DNA of 13,619 bases. It comes from an uncultured Methanofollis sp. (GTDB lineage Archaea; Halobacteriota; Methanomicrobia; Methanomicrobiales; Methanofollaceae). Numbering within the stretch: the first letter of the stretch is position 1; the number at the start of each line of letters is the position of its first letter. Below are positions 1 to 7,410 of this stretch, piece after piece. Made by a program: the position numbers and the translations under genes. The notes under the pieces were generated by a model. It was not told the origin of the DNA. It saw nothing but the letters and a program-made list of their open reading frames with translations, and searched no databases. The DNA is taken from the NCBI RefSeq assembly GCF_937919355.1, contig NZ_CALFSA010000241.1, positions 1 through 13,619 on the forward strand, in the 5' to 3' direction.

Positions 1-1194
1 GCACCGCCAGCAGTGGCCGTACCTGTGGGTGATCGTCCCCTGGTGGAGGAGGTGGCGGCCGAGGGCGTCGAGCACCTTCTGGTTCGTCGCTGCGTCCTTG
101 ACATAGAGGCCCTCGAAGACGCCGGCCTTCTTCGTGAACGTGCCTGTGCCGTCGACAGGGCAGAGGATGGGGAGGTTCTCCCTGATCCCGGTGAGGTAGT
201 CGTCCCACCCGTGGCCGGGGGCCGTGTGCACGAGACCGGTGTTCTCCAGGGCGACATAGTCGGCGAGGACGACGCGGTGCGCGATCTCCTTCTGGACCGG
301 GACGAACTCCGCGAGGGGCGACTCGTATTCCATGCCTGCAAGTCCGGTGCCGGGCACGGTGCGGATGATGTCGAAACTCTGGTACCGCCCCTTCTTGAGC
401 ACCTCCTTTACAAGGGCCTCGGCCATCCAGAGGTGCTCCTCGGCGCCGTCCTTCCGGGCGCGGACGAGGGCGTAGGTGATCTCGGGGTTGGCGGCGACGG
501 CGACGTTCGCGGGAAGCGTCCAGGGTGTCGTCGTCCAGATGACAAGGTACTCGTCTTTTTGCCCTTTCACCGGGAACTTCACGTAGATCGAGGGGTCTGT
601 GGCGTCGTCATACTCGACCTCGGAGTCGGCGATCGCGGTCTCGCAGCGCGGGCACCAGTTCACGACGCGGGAGCCCTTCTCCAGCATCCCGTTCTTCTCG
701 GCCTCTTTCAGGGTCCACCAGGCCGCCTCGATGTACTCCTTCTTCAGGGTCTGGTAGGGTTCGTCGAAGTCGAGCCAGATACCCAGTTCCCTGAACTGGT
801 CTGACATCTCGCCCATCTTGGTGATGGCGTACGTCCGGCAGCTCTCGATGAAACGGTCGATCCCGAAGGTCTCGATGTCCTTCTTGGAGGCGAAGCCGAG
901 TTCGTGCTCAACCTGCACTTCGATGGGCAGGCCGTGCATGTCGTAGCCGGCACGCTCAATGACGTTCATCCCGCACATCCTGTGGTGGCGGAGGACGGCG
1001 TCCTTCAGGATCTTGTTCCATGCCGTGCCCAGGTGGATGTGGCCGGTGGTGTACGGCGGGCCGTCCACGAAGAAGAACTGTTTCCCTGAGCGCCGCAGGT
1101 CCTTTACCGCATGGTAGGTGTCGTTGGCCCGCCAGAACTCCCTGGCCGAGGCCTCGACAGCCTTCGCATCATAACTGCTGGTGACTTCCTTCAC
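1..1194 (-). CDS. ileS: Isoleucyl-tRNA synthetase, N-terminal part (runs off left edge)
   Basis: Charges tRNA-Ile with isoleucine in the cytoplasm. The frame is open from a GTG at 1194 to base 1 (398 codons); the full family is roughly 1,050 residues, so the rest of the catalytic core, the KMSKS loop and the anticodon domain lie outside the window. Visible: the class I signature GHIHLGTAWNK at residues 51-61 (HLGT, the archaeal/eukaryotic form of HIGH), MHGLPIE near 86-92, NWCPRCE at 179-185 (Cys pair), WTTTPWTLPAN at 220-230 opening the CP1 editing domain, and HRYGHCWRC at the window edge. I chose GTG 1194 because GAGGG lies six bases upstream and the protein then begins VKEVTSSYD, a normal N-terminus. 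It diverges from the LOG-family gene; a 17-bp dyad lies in its upstream region. Family assignment is very secure. Confidence 0.97.
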   Translation of the reverse strand, partial: MKEVTSSYDAKAVEASAREFWRANDTYHAVKDLRRSGKQFFFVDGPPYTTGHIHLGTAWNKILKDAVLRHHRMCGMNVIERAGYDMHGLPIEVQVEHELGFASKKDIETFGIDRFIESCRTYAITKMGEMSDQFRELGIWLDFDEPYQTLKKEYIEAAWWTLKEAEKNGMLEKGSRVVNWCPRCETAIADSEVEYDDATDPSIYVKFPVKGQKDEYLVIWTTTPWTLPANVAVAANPEITYALVRARKDGAEEHLWMAEALVKEVLKKGRYQSFDIIRTVPGTGLAGMEYESPLAEFVPVQKEIAHRVVLADYVALENTGLVHTAPGHGWDDYLTGIRENLPILCPVDGTGTFTKKAGVFEGLYVKDAATNQKVLDALGRHLLHQGTITHRYGHCWRC

Positions 1195-1225
1195 CTCTAT
1201 CCCTCAACTCGCCCCGGAGGGCGTG

Positions 1226-1242
1226 ATCATATCTGATATGAT
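1226..1242. promoter_or_regulatory. 17-bp perfect dyad upstream of ileS, candidate operator
   Basis: ATCATATCTGATATGAT is a perfect inverted repeat, 8-bp arms around one base (1234). It sits 32-48 bases upstream of the ileS GTG and downstream (on the minus strand) of an A-rich TATA-like stretch at 1257-1268. A one-base spacer makes an RNA hairpin unlikely, so a dimeric DNA-binding protein is the natural reading. This function is inferred, not shown. Confidence 0.5.
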
Positions 1243-1256
1243 GGGTCCCCCCGCTC

Positions 1257-1268
1257 AAAGTATTTTTT
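1257..1268 (-). promoter_or_regulatory. TATA-like element for ileS
   Basis: On the minus strand this reads AAAAAATACTTT, preceded by TTG, an AT-rich island in GC-rich DNA. Initiation about 25 bp downstream would fall in or beside the 1226-1242 dyad. The same AT-rich patch may also supply the promoter of the divergent gene at 1315. Weak match to the archaeal box A. Confidence 0.35.
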
Positions 1269-1314
1269 CAATGTATCCGTCACATCCTTCTCCCTGTCTG
1301 CCGACCTCTTCGTC

Positions 1315-1797
1315 ATGCAGATCGCAGTCATCGGTACCGGGACTCCCTCTCCCGCCGAATCCGCCGCGGCGGAGACGGTCGGCGCTCTCCTTGCGGACGG
1401 GGGTGCCGTCCTCCTCTGCGGCGGCCTTGGGGGTGTGATGGAAGCGGTGTGCCGGGGAGCGAAGGCGCACGGCGGGACGACGGTCGGGATCATCCCCGGC
1501 ACGGAAGGGGAGAACCCGTACGTCGGGGTCGTCGTCAGGAGCAACATGGGCGAGGTGCGGAACGCTCTCATCGTCGCCTCGGCCGACGCCGTCGTCGCGG
1601 TCGGCGGCGGTTACGGCACCCTCTCCGAGATCGCCCTTGCATTGAAGATGAAAAAAGAGGTCTTCGGGGTGGGCACCTGGACGATCGACGGGGTCGTCCC
1701 CTGCGCCGCGCCCGAAGACGCGGTGCTCAGGGCAGTCTCCGCCGCACGCCGGTCTCGGCCGTCCGGTAACCGCCCATCTCCTGAAGGGTCTTCTTGA
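1315..1797 (+). CDS. LOG/DprA-related nucleotide-binding protein (TIGR00725-like)
   Basis: A 160-residue Rossmann-fold protein of the group that includes lysine-decarboxylase-like LOG and DprA/Smf-related proteins. Visible: N-terminal strand MQIAVIGTG, the glycine-rich turn CGGLGGVMEAVCRGAK at 35-50, VGIIPG at 57-62, and VGGGYGTLSEIALAL at 96-110, the counterpart of the PGGxGTxxE nucleotide-binding signature. LOG enzymes release cytokinin-type bases from nucleotides, but the TIGR00725 branch has no settled function in archaea, so I make no substrate claim. Length fits the family. No Shine-Dalgarno is seen; the transcript is probably leaderless or short-leadered. It diverges from ileS. Its last ~23 codons overlap the convergent moeA-PBP gene, and the Arg/Ser/Pro-rich tail is probably a passive consequence of that overlap. 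Confidence 0.85.
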   Translation: MQIAVIGTGTPSPAESAAAETVGALLADGGAVLLCGGLGGVMEAVCRGAKAHGGTTVGIIPGTEGENPYVGVVVRSNMGEVRNALIVASADAVVAVGGGYGTLSEIALALKMKKEVFGVGTWTIDGVVPCAAPEDAVLRAVSAARRSRPSGNRPSPEGSS

Positions 1798-3538
1798 AGG
1801 TCTCCGAGGAGACCGCGTCCGCGACCGCCGCCACCCGCGGGTCGTCGAGGGCGTCGGCATGCATCACCAGTTCGTAGCGCTCGGTCGCCACCGGCGTGAA
1901 GACGAGGTCGAGGGCCTTCGCCGCCGAGTACACCCCCATGCCGCAGTCGGCCTCCCCCGACCTGACGGCCAGGGCGACGCCGAGGTGCGTGGTGAACTCT
2001 CTCTCGTACCCCTGTATCCCCGAGGGATCGATCCCCGTCTCGCCGAGGATACGGTCGAAGAGGATACGCGTCCCCGACCCTTTCTGGCGGTTTGCGTAGC
2101 GCAGGACAGGGAGGTCGTCGAAGGAGACCTTTTCCCGCGAGATGAGCCCCTGCTCCCTCTCCGCCACGCAGAGGAGGACGAGGTCCTCGTCGGGGAGGTA
2201 CTTCCTCAGGTACGGGAGGTTGTACTCGCCGTCCGCGCCGAGACCGCCCATCGACCCGACGTGCGTCGAGTGGATGTCCACGCCCGCCGGCCTCACAAGG
2301 TCGGCGAGACGGTCCAGGCAGGGGTCGTGGCTGCCGGTGATGAGCACCCCTTCCCCGGCCTGCCGCTGCGGCACGAGGAGGCGGGCGGTGATAGTCTCCC
2401 CGGCCTCGGCACCCTCCTTCGATGACGGGATCGTCATCAGGGCGTTCGCCCGCACCGCGGACATCTGGACGCCCGCGCCCCGCGACTGGGGCACGGCCAC
2501 CCACCTCTCCCCGATCCTCCCCACGGAGAGGAGGACGAACTCGTCGGTGCCGATGTCCGAATGGAGCGTCGTCGTGAGGGTGGCGTCCACAGTCTCTGGT
2601 TCAGGGACCGGGAAACCGTACTGCCCGACGAGGGGGGTGACGATCTCCCTCAGGACCGTGTAGGCGGCAAGGGGGTAGCCCGGCAGCCCGATGACGGGCT
2701 TTCCCTCGATCTCCCCGATGATCACCGGTTTTGCCGGCTTGATCCCGACGCCGTGGACGAGCACCTCGCCGCGTTCGGCGATGAGAGAGGCGGTGAAGTC
2801 CCGCGTCCCCGCGGACGAACCCGCGGAGACGATGAGGAGGTCGTTCTCCCTGATCCCCCTCTCGATCGCCGCCCTGATCTGGTCGGGTTCGTCGGGCACG
2901 ACCGGGTACCGTCTCGCCGCCACGCCGAGGGACCTGAGGTGCGCCGCCGCCATCAGGGAGTTGCTCTCCACCGCCTGCCCGGGTCCGGGCCGCGTGCCCG
3001 CGGGCACAAGTTCGCTCCCTGTCGGGACAATGCCCGCGGAGAAGGCGAGCACCTCCACCTCGGTCACGCCGTAGGCGGCGAGGGCGCCGAGTTCGTGTGG
3101 CCGGATCGCGTGGAGGGAGGGGAGGATCATCTCCGACTCGCCGATGTCCTCGCCGACAGGCCGCACATGCTGCCAGGGGGCCGCCGGTTTCCTGATCGTC
3201 CAGGTGCCCTCGCCGATCCAGACGTCCTCGATCATGACGACCGCGTCGTAATCGGTCGGCACCAGGTTGCCGGTGTTCACCCGCACGGCGTCTGTGAGGA
3301 CGATCGGTCTCGTCTCCGAAGCTCCGTGTGTCTCTGCGCTCCGGACGGCGATCCCGTCCATTGCCGAGATGTGCATGCCCGGCACGGAGAAGCGGGCATA
3401 GATCGGTCCTGCGGTCACCCGCCCCGCCGCCTCGTCGAGAGGCACCGTCTCTGTCCGCGGCCGCCGTCCCCCGAACCTCTCCCTGATTATATCGAGGGCG
3501 CGTGCGAGGGAGACGAGGTCGAGGTACCTCGTCACCAC
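1727..3538 (-). CDS. MoeA-type molybdopterin biosynthesis protein fused to PBP-like domain
   Basis: A two-domain protein of 603 residues. Residues 1-390 are a MoeA molybdotransferase domain (inserts Mo or W into adenylylated molybdopterin): SAMDGIAV at 58-65, SAGSSAGTRDFT at 238-249, HGVGIKPAKPVIIG at 262-275, GLPGYPLAAY at 284-293. Residues ~397-595 form the PBP-like domain common in archaeal MoeA fusions: GSHDPCLDRLAD, HVGSMGGL, GEYNLPYLRKYLP, EREQGLIS, NRQKGSGTRILFD, GYEREFTTHLGVA. Between HVGSMGGL and GEYN a segment of about 16-18 residues usual in the family seems missing. Start: two GTG codons, 3538 and 3535. GGAGGT lies six bases before the first; the second forms a GTGA overlap with the moeA stop. 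Either way it is coupled to moeA. Its 3' end overlaps the LOG-family gene. It may bind a metal oxyanion or cofactor intermediate (inference). Confidence 0.92.
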   Translation of the reverse strand: MVTRYLDLVSLARALDIIRERFGGRRPRTETVPLDEAAGRVTAGPIYARFSVPGMHISAMDGIAVRSAETHGASETRPIVLTDAVRVNTGNLVPTDYDAVVMIEDVWIGEGTWTIRKPAAPWQHVRPVGEDIGESEMILPSLHAIRPHELGALAAYGVTEVEVLAFSAGIVPTGSELVPAGTRPGPGQAVESNSLMAAAHLRSLGVAARRYPVVPDEPDQIRAAIERGIRENDLLIVSAGSSAGTRDFTASLIAERGEVLVHGVGIKPAKPVIIGEIEGKPVIGLPGYPLAAYTVLREIVTPLVGQYGFPVPEPETVDATLTTTLHSDIGTDEFVLLSVGRIGERWVAVPQSRGAGVQMSAVRANALMTIPSSKEGAEAGETITARLLVPQRQAGEGVLITGSHDPCLDRLADLVRPAGVDIHSTHVGSMGGLGADGEYNLPYLRKYLPDEDLVLLCVAEREQGLISREKVSFDDLPVLRYANRQKGSGTRILFDRILGETGIDPSGIQGYEREFTTHLGVALAVRSGEADCGMGVYSAAKALDLVFTPVATERYELVMHADALDDPRVAAVADAVSSETFKKTLQEMGGYRTAETGVRRRLP

Positions 3539-4734
3539 AGTAGGACCTCCACCTCGTCGCCCTCCTCGAACCCCTCCCTTCCTGCAGGGACGACGACCAG
3601 GCCGTCGCTCTTCACCAGGGTGTTCAGGAGTCCGGACTTCCCGAAGACAGGCGTCGCCGTGCCGTCCTGCACGCCGACGCGGACATAGTCCTCCCGCCCC
3701 TTTGCCGAGGGGATGTTCGCGGCAAGCCGCGCCCGCACCCGGCGCACAGGGACAGGCGCCCCCGAGAGCACCGCAAAGAGGTGACTGACCACCGCCACAA
3801 GGACAACATAGGCCGACCCCGGGTGACCGGGCAACCCGATCACCGGCGTCCCCCCGATCGTCCCGATGATCGTCGGTTTTCCCGGCGAGATGGCGACCCC
3901 GTGGACGAGCACCTTCCCGAGTTCGCCGATCACCCGTGCGGTCATGTCACGCATGTCCTTCGAACTCCCGCCCGAGATGAGGACGCAGTCGCACTCGGCG
4001 ACGGCCCGCTCAAGGACCGGGCGGAGGAGCGCCGGGTCGTCTCTCACGATCCCGTAGCGCACAGGTTCGCAGCCGTGCTCCCGGACGAAACCCGAGCACA
4101 GGTAGCCGTTGGCGTCCCGCACCTGTCCGGCGGCGAGGTCGGCCTCCACCGGCACCACCTCGTTTCCCGTCGAGATGATCCCGACACGCGGCAGCTTCAG
4201 CACCCTGACCGTCGCCACCCCCGCCGAGGCGAGGACTCCGAGGTCCTGCGGCGTGAGGCGCCTCCCTTTCGGGAGGACAACCGCGCCGGTTGCAAAGTCC
4301 TCGTCGCGGGAGAGCACGTTCTCTCCCGGTGCGACCGGCCTCTGGACGAGCACCTCGTCCTCCACGGCCTCGGAGTACTCGATCATGGCGACGGCGTCCG
4401 CCCCCGCCGGGAGCACCCCGCCTGTCGGGATATACCAGCATGTGCCGGGGCCCACCGTCCCCGGCGGCGCCCGGCCCATCTCGATCCTCCCCTTCAGGGA
4501 GAGCATCGCCGGGATCGCCTCCGAGGCGCCGGTCGTCTCCGACGCCTTCACGGCATACCCGTCCACCACCGACCTGTCGAAGCCGGGCAGGTCGTGGCCC
4601 GCCCTCACGTCGTCGGCAAGCACCCGGTGGAGGGCGTCTTCCAGCCGCACCTCCTCGGTGCCGGCAGGCCTGGCAGTCGAGCGGACGACCTCAACGGCGC
4701 GGCTGACCGGCACCACATCGAGAAAGAGGCTCAT
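3532..4734 (-). CDS. moeA: Molybdopterin molybdenumtransferase MoeA
   Basis: A 400-residue MoeA-family enzyme that inserts molybdate (or tungstate in many methanogens) into adenylylated molybdopterin, needed for formate and formylmethanofuran dehydrogenases. Motifs: GFDRSVVDGYAV at 51-62, TGGVLPAGADAVAMIE at 104-119, IISTGNEVV at 186-194, ISGGSSKDMRDMT at 253-265, HGVAISPGKPTIIG at 278-291, GLPGHPGSAY at 300-309, and the domain IV end DGLVVVPAGREGFEEGDEVEV. Length is normal for single MoeA. I start at ATG 4734, which overlaps the upstream stop as ATGA; an in-frame TTG three codons earlier is unlikely. It is the middle gene of a coupled trio with a small cysteine protein before and a MoeA-PBP fusion after. 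Two MoeA paralogs side by side is a common archaeal arrangement; which one handles Mo or W cannot be told. Confidence 0.96.
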   Translation of the reverse strand: MSLFLDVVPVSRAVEVVRSTARPAGTEEVRLEDALHRVLADDVRAGHDLPGFDRSVVDGYAVKASETTGASEAIPAMLSLKGRIEMGRAPPGTVGPGTCWYIPTGGVLPAGADAVAMIEYSEAVEDEVLVQRPVAPGENVLSRDEDFATGAVVLPKGRRLTPQDLGVLASAGVATVRVLKLPRVGIISTGNEVVPVEADLAAGQVRDANGYLCSGFVREHGCEPVRYGIVRDDPALLRPVLERAVAECDCVLISGGSSKDMRDMTARVIGELGKVLVHGVAISPGKPTIIGTIGGTPVIGLPGHPGSAYVVLVAVVSHLFAVLSGAPVPVRRVRARLAANIPSAKGREDYVRVGVQDGTATPVFGKSGLLNTLVKSDGLVVVPAGREGFEEGDEVEVLLW

Positions 4735-4913
4735 CTGAAGCAACCCAGCTGGCAGGCGCGGATCTTGATCTTCGGGTCGTGGCGGTTGCAGTACCGGGCG
4801 ATGTCCGACTTTGGTATACCGTACTTCTCGCTGATCGCAAACGCCTGTTCACACCTGATCTCGGTGGTGACCCCGTTCTCGGCGAATGCCTTCTGGATCA
4901 GTTCTTCGTCCAT
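4731..4913 (-). CDS. Small cysteine-containing protein coupled to moeA, function unknown
   Basis: A 60-residue protein, MDEELIQKAFAENG to the C-terminus IRACQLGCFR, that I do not recognise. Cysteines are at 21, 42, 54 and 58, with His45 near the second; the last two form CxxxC close to the end. This set could bind a metal or form redox disulfides. AFAISEKYGIPKSDIARYCN (24-43) resembles a short helix-turn-helix or a small helical bundle. ATG 4913 is chosen because upstream codons lie in the divergent promoter region and read as non-coding; no Shine-Dalgarno is seen, and a TATA-like box about 30 bp upstream suggests a nearly leaderless mRNA. Its stop overlaps the moeA start (ATGA), so it is the first gene of the moeA cluster. 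A role in molybdenum/tungsten handling or its control is inferred only from context. Confidence 0.8.
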   Translation of the reverse strand: MDEELIQKAFAENGVTTEIRCEQAFAISEKYGIPKSDIARYCNRHDPKIKIRACQLGCFR

Positions 4914-4937
4914 GATGAGATGATTGCCCGCAAAGGA

Positions 4938-4949
4938 GAATAGTGTTTT
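4938..4949 (-). promoter_or_regulatory. TATA-like element for the small protein-moeA-moeA/PBP cluster
   Basis: On the minus strand AAAACACTATTC lies about 25-36 bases upstream of ATG 4913, at the spacing expected for a leaderless or short-leader archaeal transcript. It is a poor box A match but the only AT-rich stretch available. Confidence 0.35.
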
Positions 4950-4962
4950 CGGCCGTTGGCCG
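4950..4962. promoter_or_regulatory. 13-bp dyad between divergent promoters
   Basis: CGGCCGTTGGCCG is a perfect inverted repeat (5-bp arms, 3-bp spacer). It lies between the TATA-like element of the moeA cluster (4938-4949, minus) and that of dtdA (4966-4974, plus). It could be a shared operator. Short GC-rich palindromes arise often by chance in DNA of this composition. Confidence 0.3.
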
Positions 4963-4965
4963 GGT

Positions 4966-4974
4966 AAGACTTTA
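4966..4974 (+). promoter_or_regulatory. TATA-like element for dtdA
   Basis: AAGACTTTA is centred about 28 bases before ATG 4999. With archaeal initiation about 25 bp downstream, the transcript would begin at or next to the start codon, agreeing with the lack of a Shine-Dalgarno. Confidence 0.4.
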
Positions 4975-4998
4975 GCCCCCTGGTGCGAATTCATCTTC

Positions 4999-6327
4999 AT
5001 GCATATTGCCTTCCTTCACTCGTCCCTCGACCCTGCGGGGCGAAACCTCGCCCGCCGGACGAGGGAACTCCTTTCAGAACGGGACGACTGGCCCCTCTGC
5101 CGGGCGGCGTCCCTCTCCTTCCACGAGACCGGAGGGCGTCTCATCTATGCCGAAGGGGCAGACCGTGACCTCGGTGCCGACGTCCTCGTCTTCCTCTCCC
5201 GGCACTCGAGTACCCACCCGACGCCGGCCCTCACCGTCCATGTCACCGGCAACTACGGTGACCCCGTCTTCGGTGGAGAGGCCCGGACCCTCGCCCCGGC
5301 GGCGCCCGCCATGATGCACGCCGTCCTCCGCGGCCTCGCCCGCCACGCCCCGCCGGGCTACCGGGCCAGTTACGAGGCGACCCATCACGGCCCTACGACC
5401 CTCTCCACCCCCTCTCTCTTCGTCGAGATCGGGAGCACCGAGACCGAGTGGAATGACCCGGCCGCGGCAGATGCCGCCGCCCGAGCCGTCCTGGAGGCCG
5501 TGCCCGGCGACGTGATCCCCCTCCTCGGTTTCGGCGGCACCCATTACGCCGTCCGCCAGACAGAGATCGCGCTCTCTTCGCAGGGGGCCTTCGGTCACAT
5601 CGCCCCCTCGCGGGAAGTCCCCGCCCTCGACCGCGACCTCGTCGCCGCCATGGCCCGGCAGACCGGGTCGGTCGCCGCCTACCTTGACAGAAAAGCGCTC
5701 GCAAAAACCGACACCGACCGCCTGCAGGAGATCCTTGCCGGCCTTGGCCTGCCGGTCCTCTCCGAGGGCGAGATCACCGATATCGGCGACCTCTCCTGGG
5801 AGACGTACACTGCTATCCGTGCGGCGGCAGAGGAGATCGCGCCGGACGGCCGCGTCCATCCCGGCGCCCTTGCGGGATCGGGCCGTCCTGTCGTTGTGAC
5901 AATACCTGGAGCCCTTGTCTCGGAGGCCGATAAGGCCGGCCCAAAGGCGTTCAGAGAGGCACTCGCCCTCCTCCCTGCGGCATCGATCGCCGGGGAGCAC
6001 GGAGAGATCCTCCCGACGTTCATCACCTTCGAGAATCAAAGAAAAGAAATAATACATTATTTAATATCCCTGTGTATTAAAATCATAGATGATCGGTGGA
6101 GCACTGCAACTGACGGGGACGATCTCGTCGTCATGAAGACGAGGTTCGACCCCGGTAGGGCACGAAAACTCGGGGTTCCGAAAGGCCCGCTCTTCGGACG
6201 CCTTTCGAGCGGCCAGACCATCGAGGTCGGAGGCGGGACGATCACCCCGGCCATGGTCAGTTCCTGCAGTGAGACACGCATCCACATCCCGGGGTTGGAG
6301 AGGTATATCGATGAAGTCCATAGTTGA
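4999..6327 (+). CDS. dtdA: D-aminoacyl-tRNA deacylase (archaeal DtdA type), long form
   Basis: Hydrolyses D-aminoacyl-tRNAs in the cytoplasm and so keeps D-amino acids out of proteins; the family is a metal-dependent enzyme found in archaea and plants. Of 442 residues, the first ~280 carry the core: SRHSS at 68-72, HVTGNYG at 81-87, SYEATHHGP at 124-132, VEIGSTETEW at 142-151, LGFGGTHYA at 176-184. The core alone is about 270 residues in Pyrococcus-type enzymes. The C-terminal ~160 residues form an extension with LGVPKGPLFGRLSSG and GGTITPAMVSS, which I believe is shared by Methanomicrobia. ATG 4999 gives the expected MHIAFLHSSLDPAGRN start; an upstream TTG at 4924 lies in the promoter. A strikingly AT-rich stretch lies inside the gene at 6034-6094. 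The stop lies 17 bp inside ftsZ, implying translational coupling. Confidence 0.93.
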   Translation: MHIAFLHSSLDPAGRNLARRTRELLSERDDWPLCRAASLSFHETGGRLIYAEGADRDLGADVLVFLSRHSSTHPTPALTVHVTGNYGDPVFGGEARTLAPAAPAMMHAVLRGLARHAPPGYRASYEATHHGPTTLSTPSLFVEIGSTETEWNDPAAADAAARAVLEAVPGDVIPLLGFGGTHYAVRQTEIALSSQGAFGHIAPSREVPALDRDLVAAMARQTGSVAAYLDRKALAKTDTDRLQEILAGLGLPVLSEGEITDIGDLSWETYTAIRAAAEEIAPDGRVHPGALAGSGRPVVVTIPGALVSEADKAGPKAFREALALLPAASIAGEHGEILPTFITFENQRKEIIHYLISLCIKIIDDRWSTATDGDDLVVMKTRFDPGRARKLGVPKGPLFGRLSSGQTIEVGGGTITPAMVSSCSETRIHIPGLERYIDEVHS

Positions 6328-7405
6328 AGAGGCACTATCACGGGCACGAGACGAGTTTGAGACCGCCGTCCAGCCGGACGACGAGCTTGAGGAACTCCTG
6401 CGGGACCTCAAGACCGAGATCGTCGTCGTCGGATGCGGCGGCGGTGGTTCGAACACGATGACAAGGATCTCTGAAGAAGGCGTGGTGGGAGCGCGGCTCA
6501 TCGCGGTCAACACCGACGCCCAGCACCTCATCCGCACCAAGGCCGACAAGAGGATCCTCATCGGCCGCCAGCGGACGCGCGGCCTCGGTGCTGGTTCCAT
6601 CCCCCAGATCGGCGAGGAAGCCGCTCTGGAGAACGAGGACCAGATCAAGGCGTCCCTGGAGGGTGCCGACATGGTCTTCATCACCACCGGCCTCGGCGGC
6701 GGCACGGGCACAGGTTCCGCCCCGATCGTCGCCAAGGCGGCACATGAAGAGGGCGCCCTGACGATCGCCATCGTGACCCTCCCCTTCACCTCCGAGGGCT
6801 CGATCAGGATGGAGAACGCCGAGGCAGGTCTTGAGCGCCTGCGCGACGTTGCCGACACCGTGATCGTCGTCCCGAACGACCGTCTCCTCGAAGTCGTGCC
6901 GCGCCTGCCCCTCTATGCCGCTTTCAAGGTGGCCGACGAGGTGCTCATGCGGGCGGTCAAGGGGATCACCGAACTGATCACCGTGCCCGGCCTCGTGAAC
7001 CTGGACTTCGCCGATGTGCGGACCGTGATGGAACGCGGCGGCGTCGCCATGATCGGCATGGGGGAGTCCGACGCCGAGGACAAAGCGGCCGATTCGGTGA
7101 AAAAAGCCCTGCGGTCGCCCCTCCTTGACGTGGACATCTCCGGCGCCACAGCGGCGCTCGTCAACGTCGTCGGTGGTCCAGACATGACAATGGCCGAGGC
7201 CGAGGGTGTCGTCCAGGAGGTCTACAACAGGATCGACCCGACCGCCCGGATCATCTGGGGCGCCCAGGTCGACCCTGATATGGAGGGCAAGGTGCGGACG
7301 ATGCTCGTCGTCACCGGTGTGAACTCCCCCCAGATCTATGGGCGGGGCGAGCGCAAGTCTCTTCCCCGCGTGGCGAAAGAATTTGATATAGACTTTCTGA
7401 GGTGA
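6311..7405 (+). CDS. ftsZ: Cell division GTPase FtsZ (FtsZ1 type)
   Basis: A tubulin-like GTPase that forms the division ring at mid-cell. It has 364 residues: a ~35-residue acidic N-terminal extension, the nucleotide-binding start VVVGCGGGGSNTM at 38-50, LIAVNTDAQHL at 63-73, the tubulin signature GGGTGTG at 129-135, the T7 catalytic loop NLDFADV at 230-236 (usually NVDFADV), and a C-terminus ending EFDIDFLR. Assignment to FtsZ1 rests on the neighbouring secE-spt5, a pairing well known in Euryarchaeota. ATG 6311 is preceded by GAGAGG at about the right distance; an open frame 14 codons further upstream lies in dtdA and is not needed. The start overlaps dtdA by 17 bp. Transcription may come from dtdA or from an internal AT-rich site about 240 bp upstream. 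Confidence 0.97.
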   Translation: MKSIVEEALSRARDEFETAVQPDDELEELLRDLKTEIVVVGCGGGGSNTMTRISEEGVVGARLIAVNTDAQHLIRTKADKRILIGRQRTRGLGAGSIPQIGEEAALENEDQIKASLEGADMVFITTGLGGGTGTGSAPIVAKAAHEEGALTIAIVTLPFTSEGSIRMENAEAGLERLRDVADTVIVVPNDRLLEVVPRLPLYAAFKVADEVLMRAVKGITELITVPGLVNLDFADVRTVMERGGVAMIGMGESDAEDKAADSVKKALRSPLLDVDISGATAALVNVVGGPDMTMAEAEGVVQEVYNRIDPTARIIWGAQVDPDMEGKVRTMLVVTGVNSPQIYGRGERKSLPRVAKEFDIDFLR

Positions 7406-7410
7406 GATGA

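Noticed and set aside
13..804. Long plus-strand open frame, 263 codons
   Set aside because: It is the antisense shadow of ileS, whose frame carries clear synthetase motifs; the shadow has no recognisable domain and is open because of high G+C.
2561..3688. Plus-strand open frame of 375 codons opposite the moeA genes
   Set aside because: Arg/Asp/His/Pro-rich composition typical of antisense reading of GC-rich DNA; the MoeA motifs on the minus strand explain the region and it crosses the moeA/moeA-PBP junction.
3781..4923. Plus-strand open frame of 380 codons opposite moeA and the small protein
   Set aside because: Antisense shadow spanning two real genes and running into the divergent promoter.
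5074..6057. Minus-strand open frame of 327 codons inside dtdA
   Set aside because: Antisense shadow; dtdA on the plus strand has the conserved family motifs.
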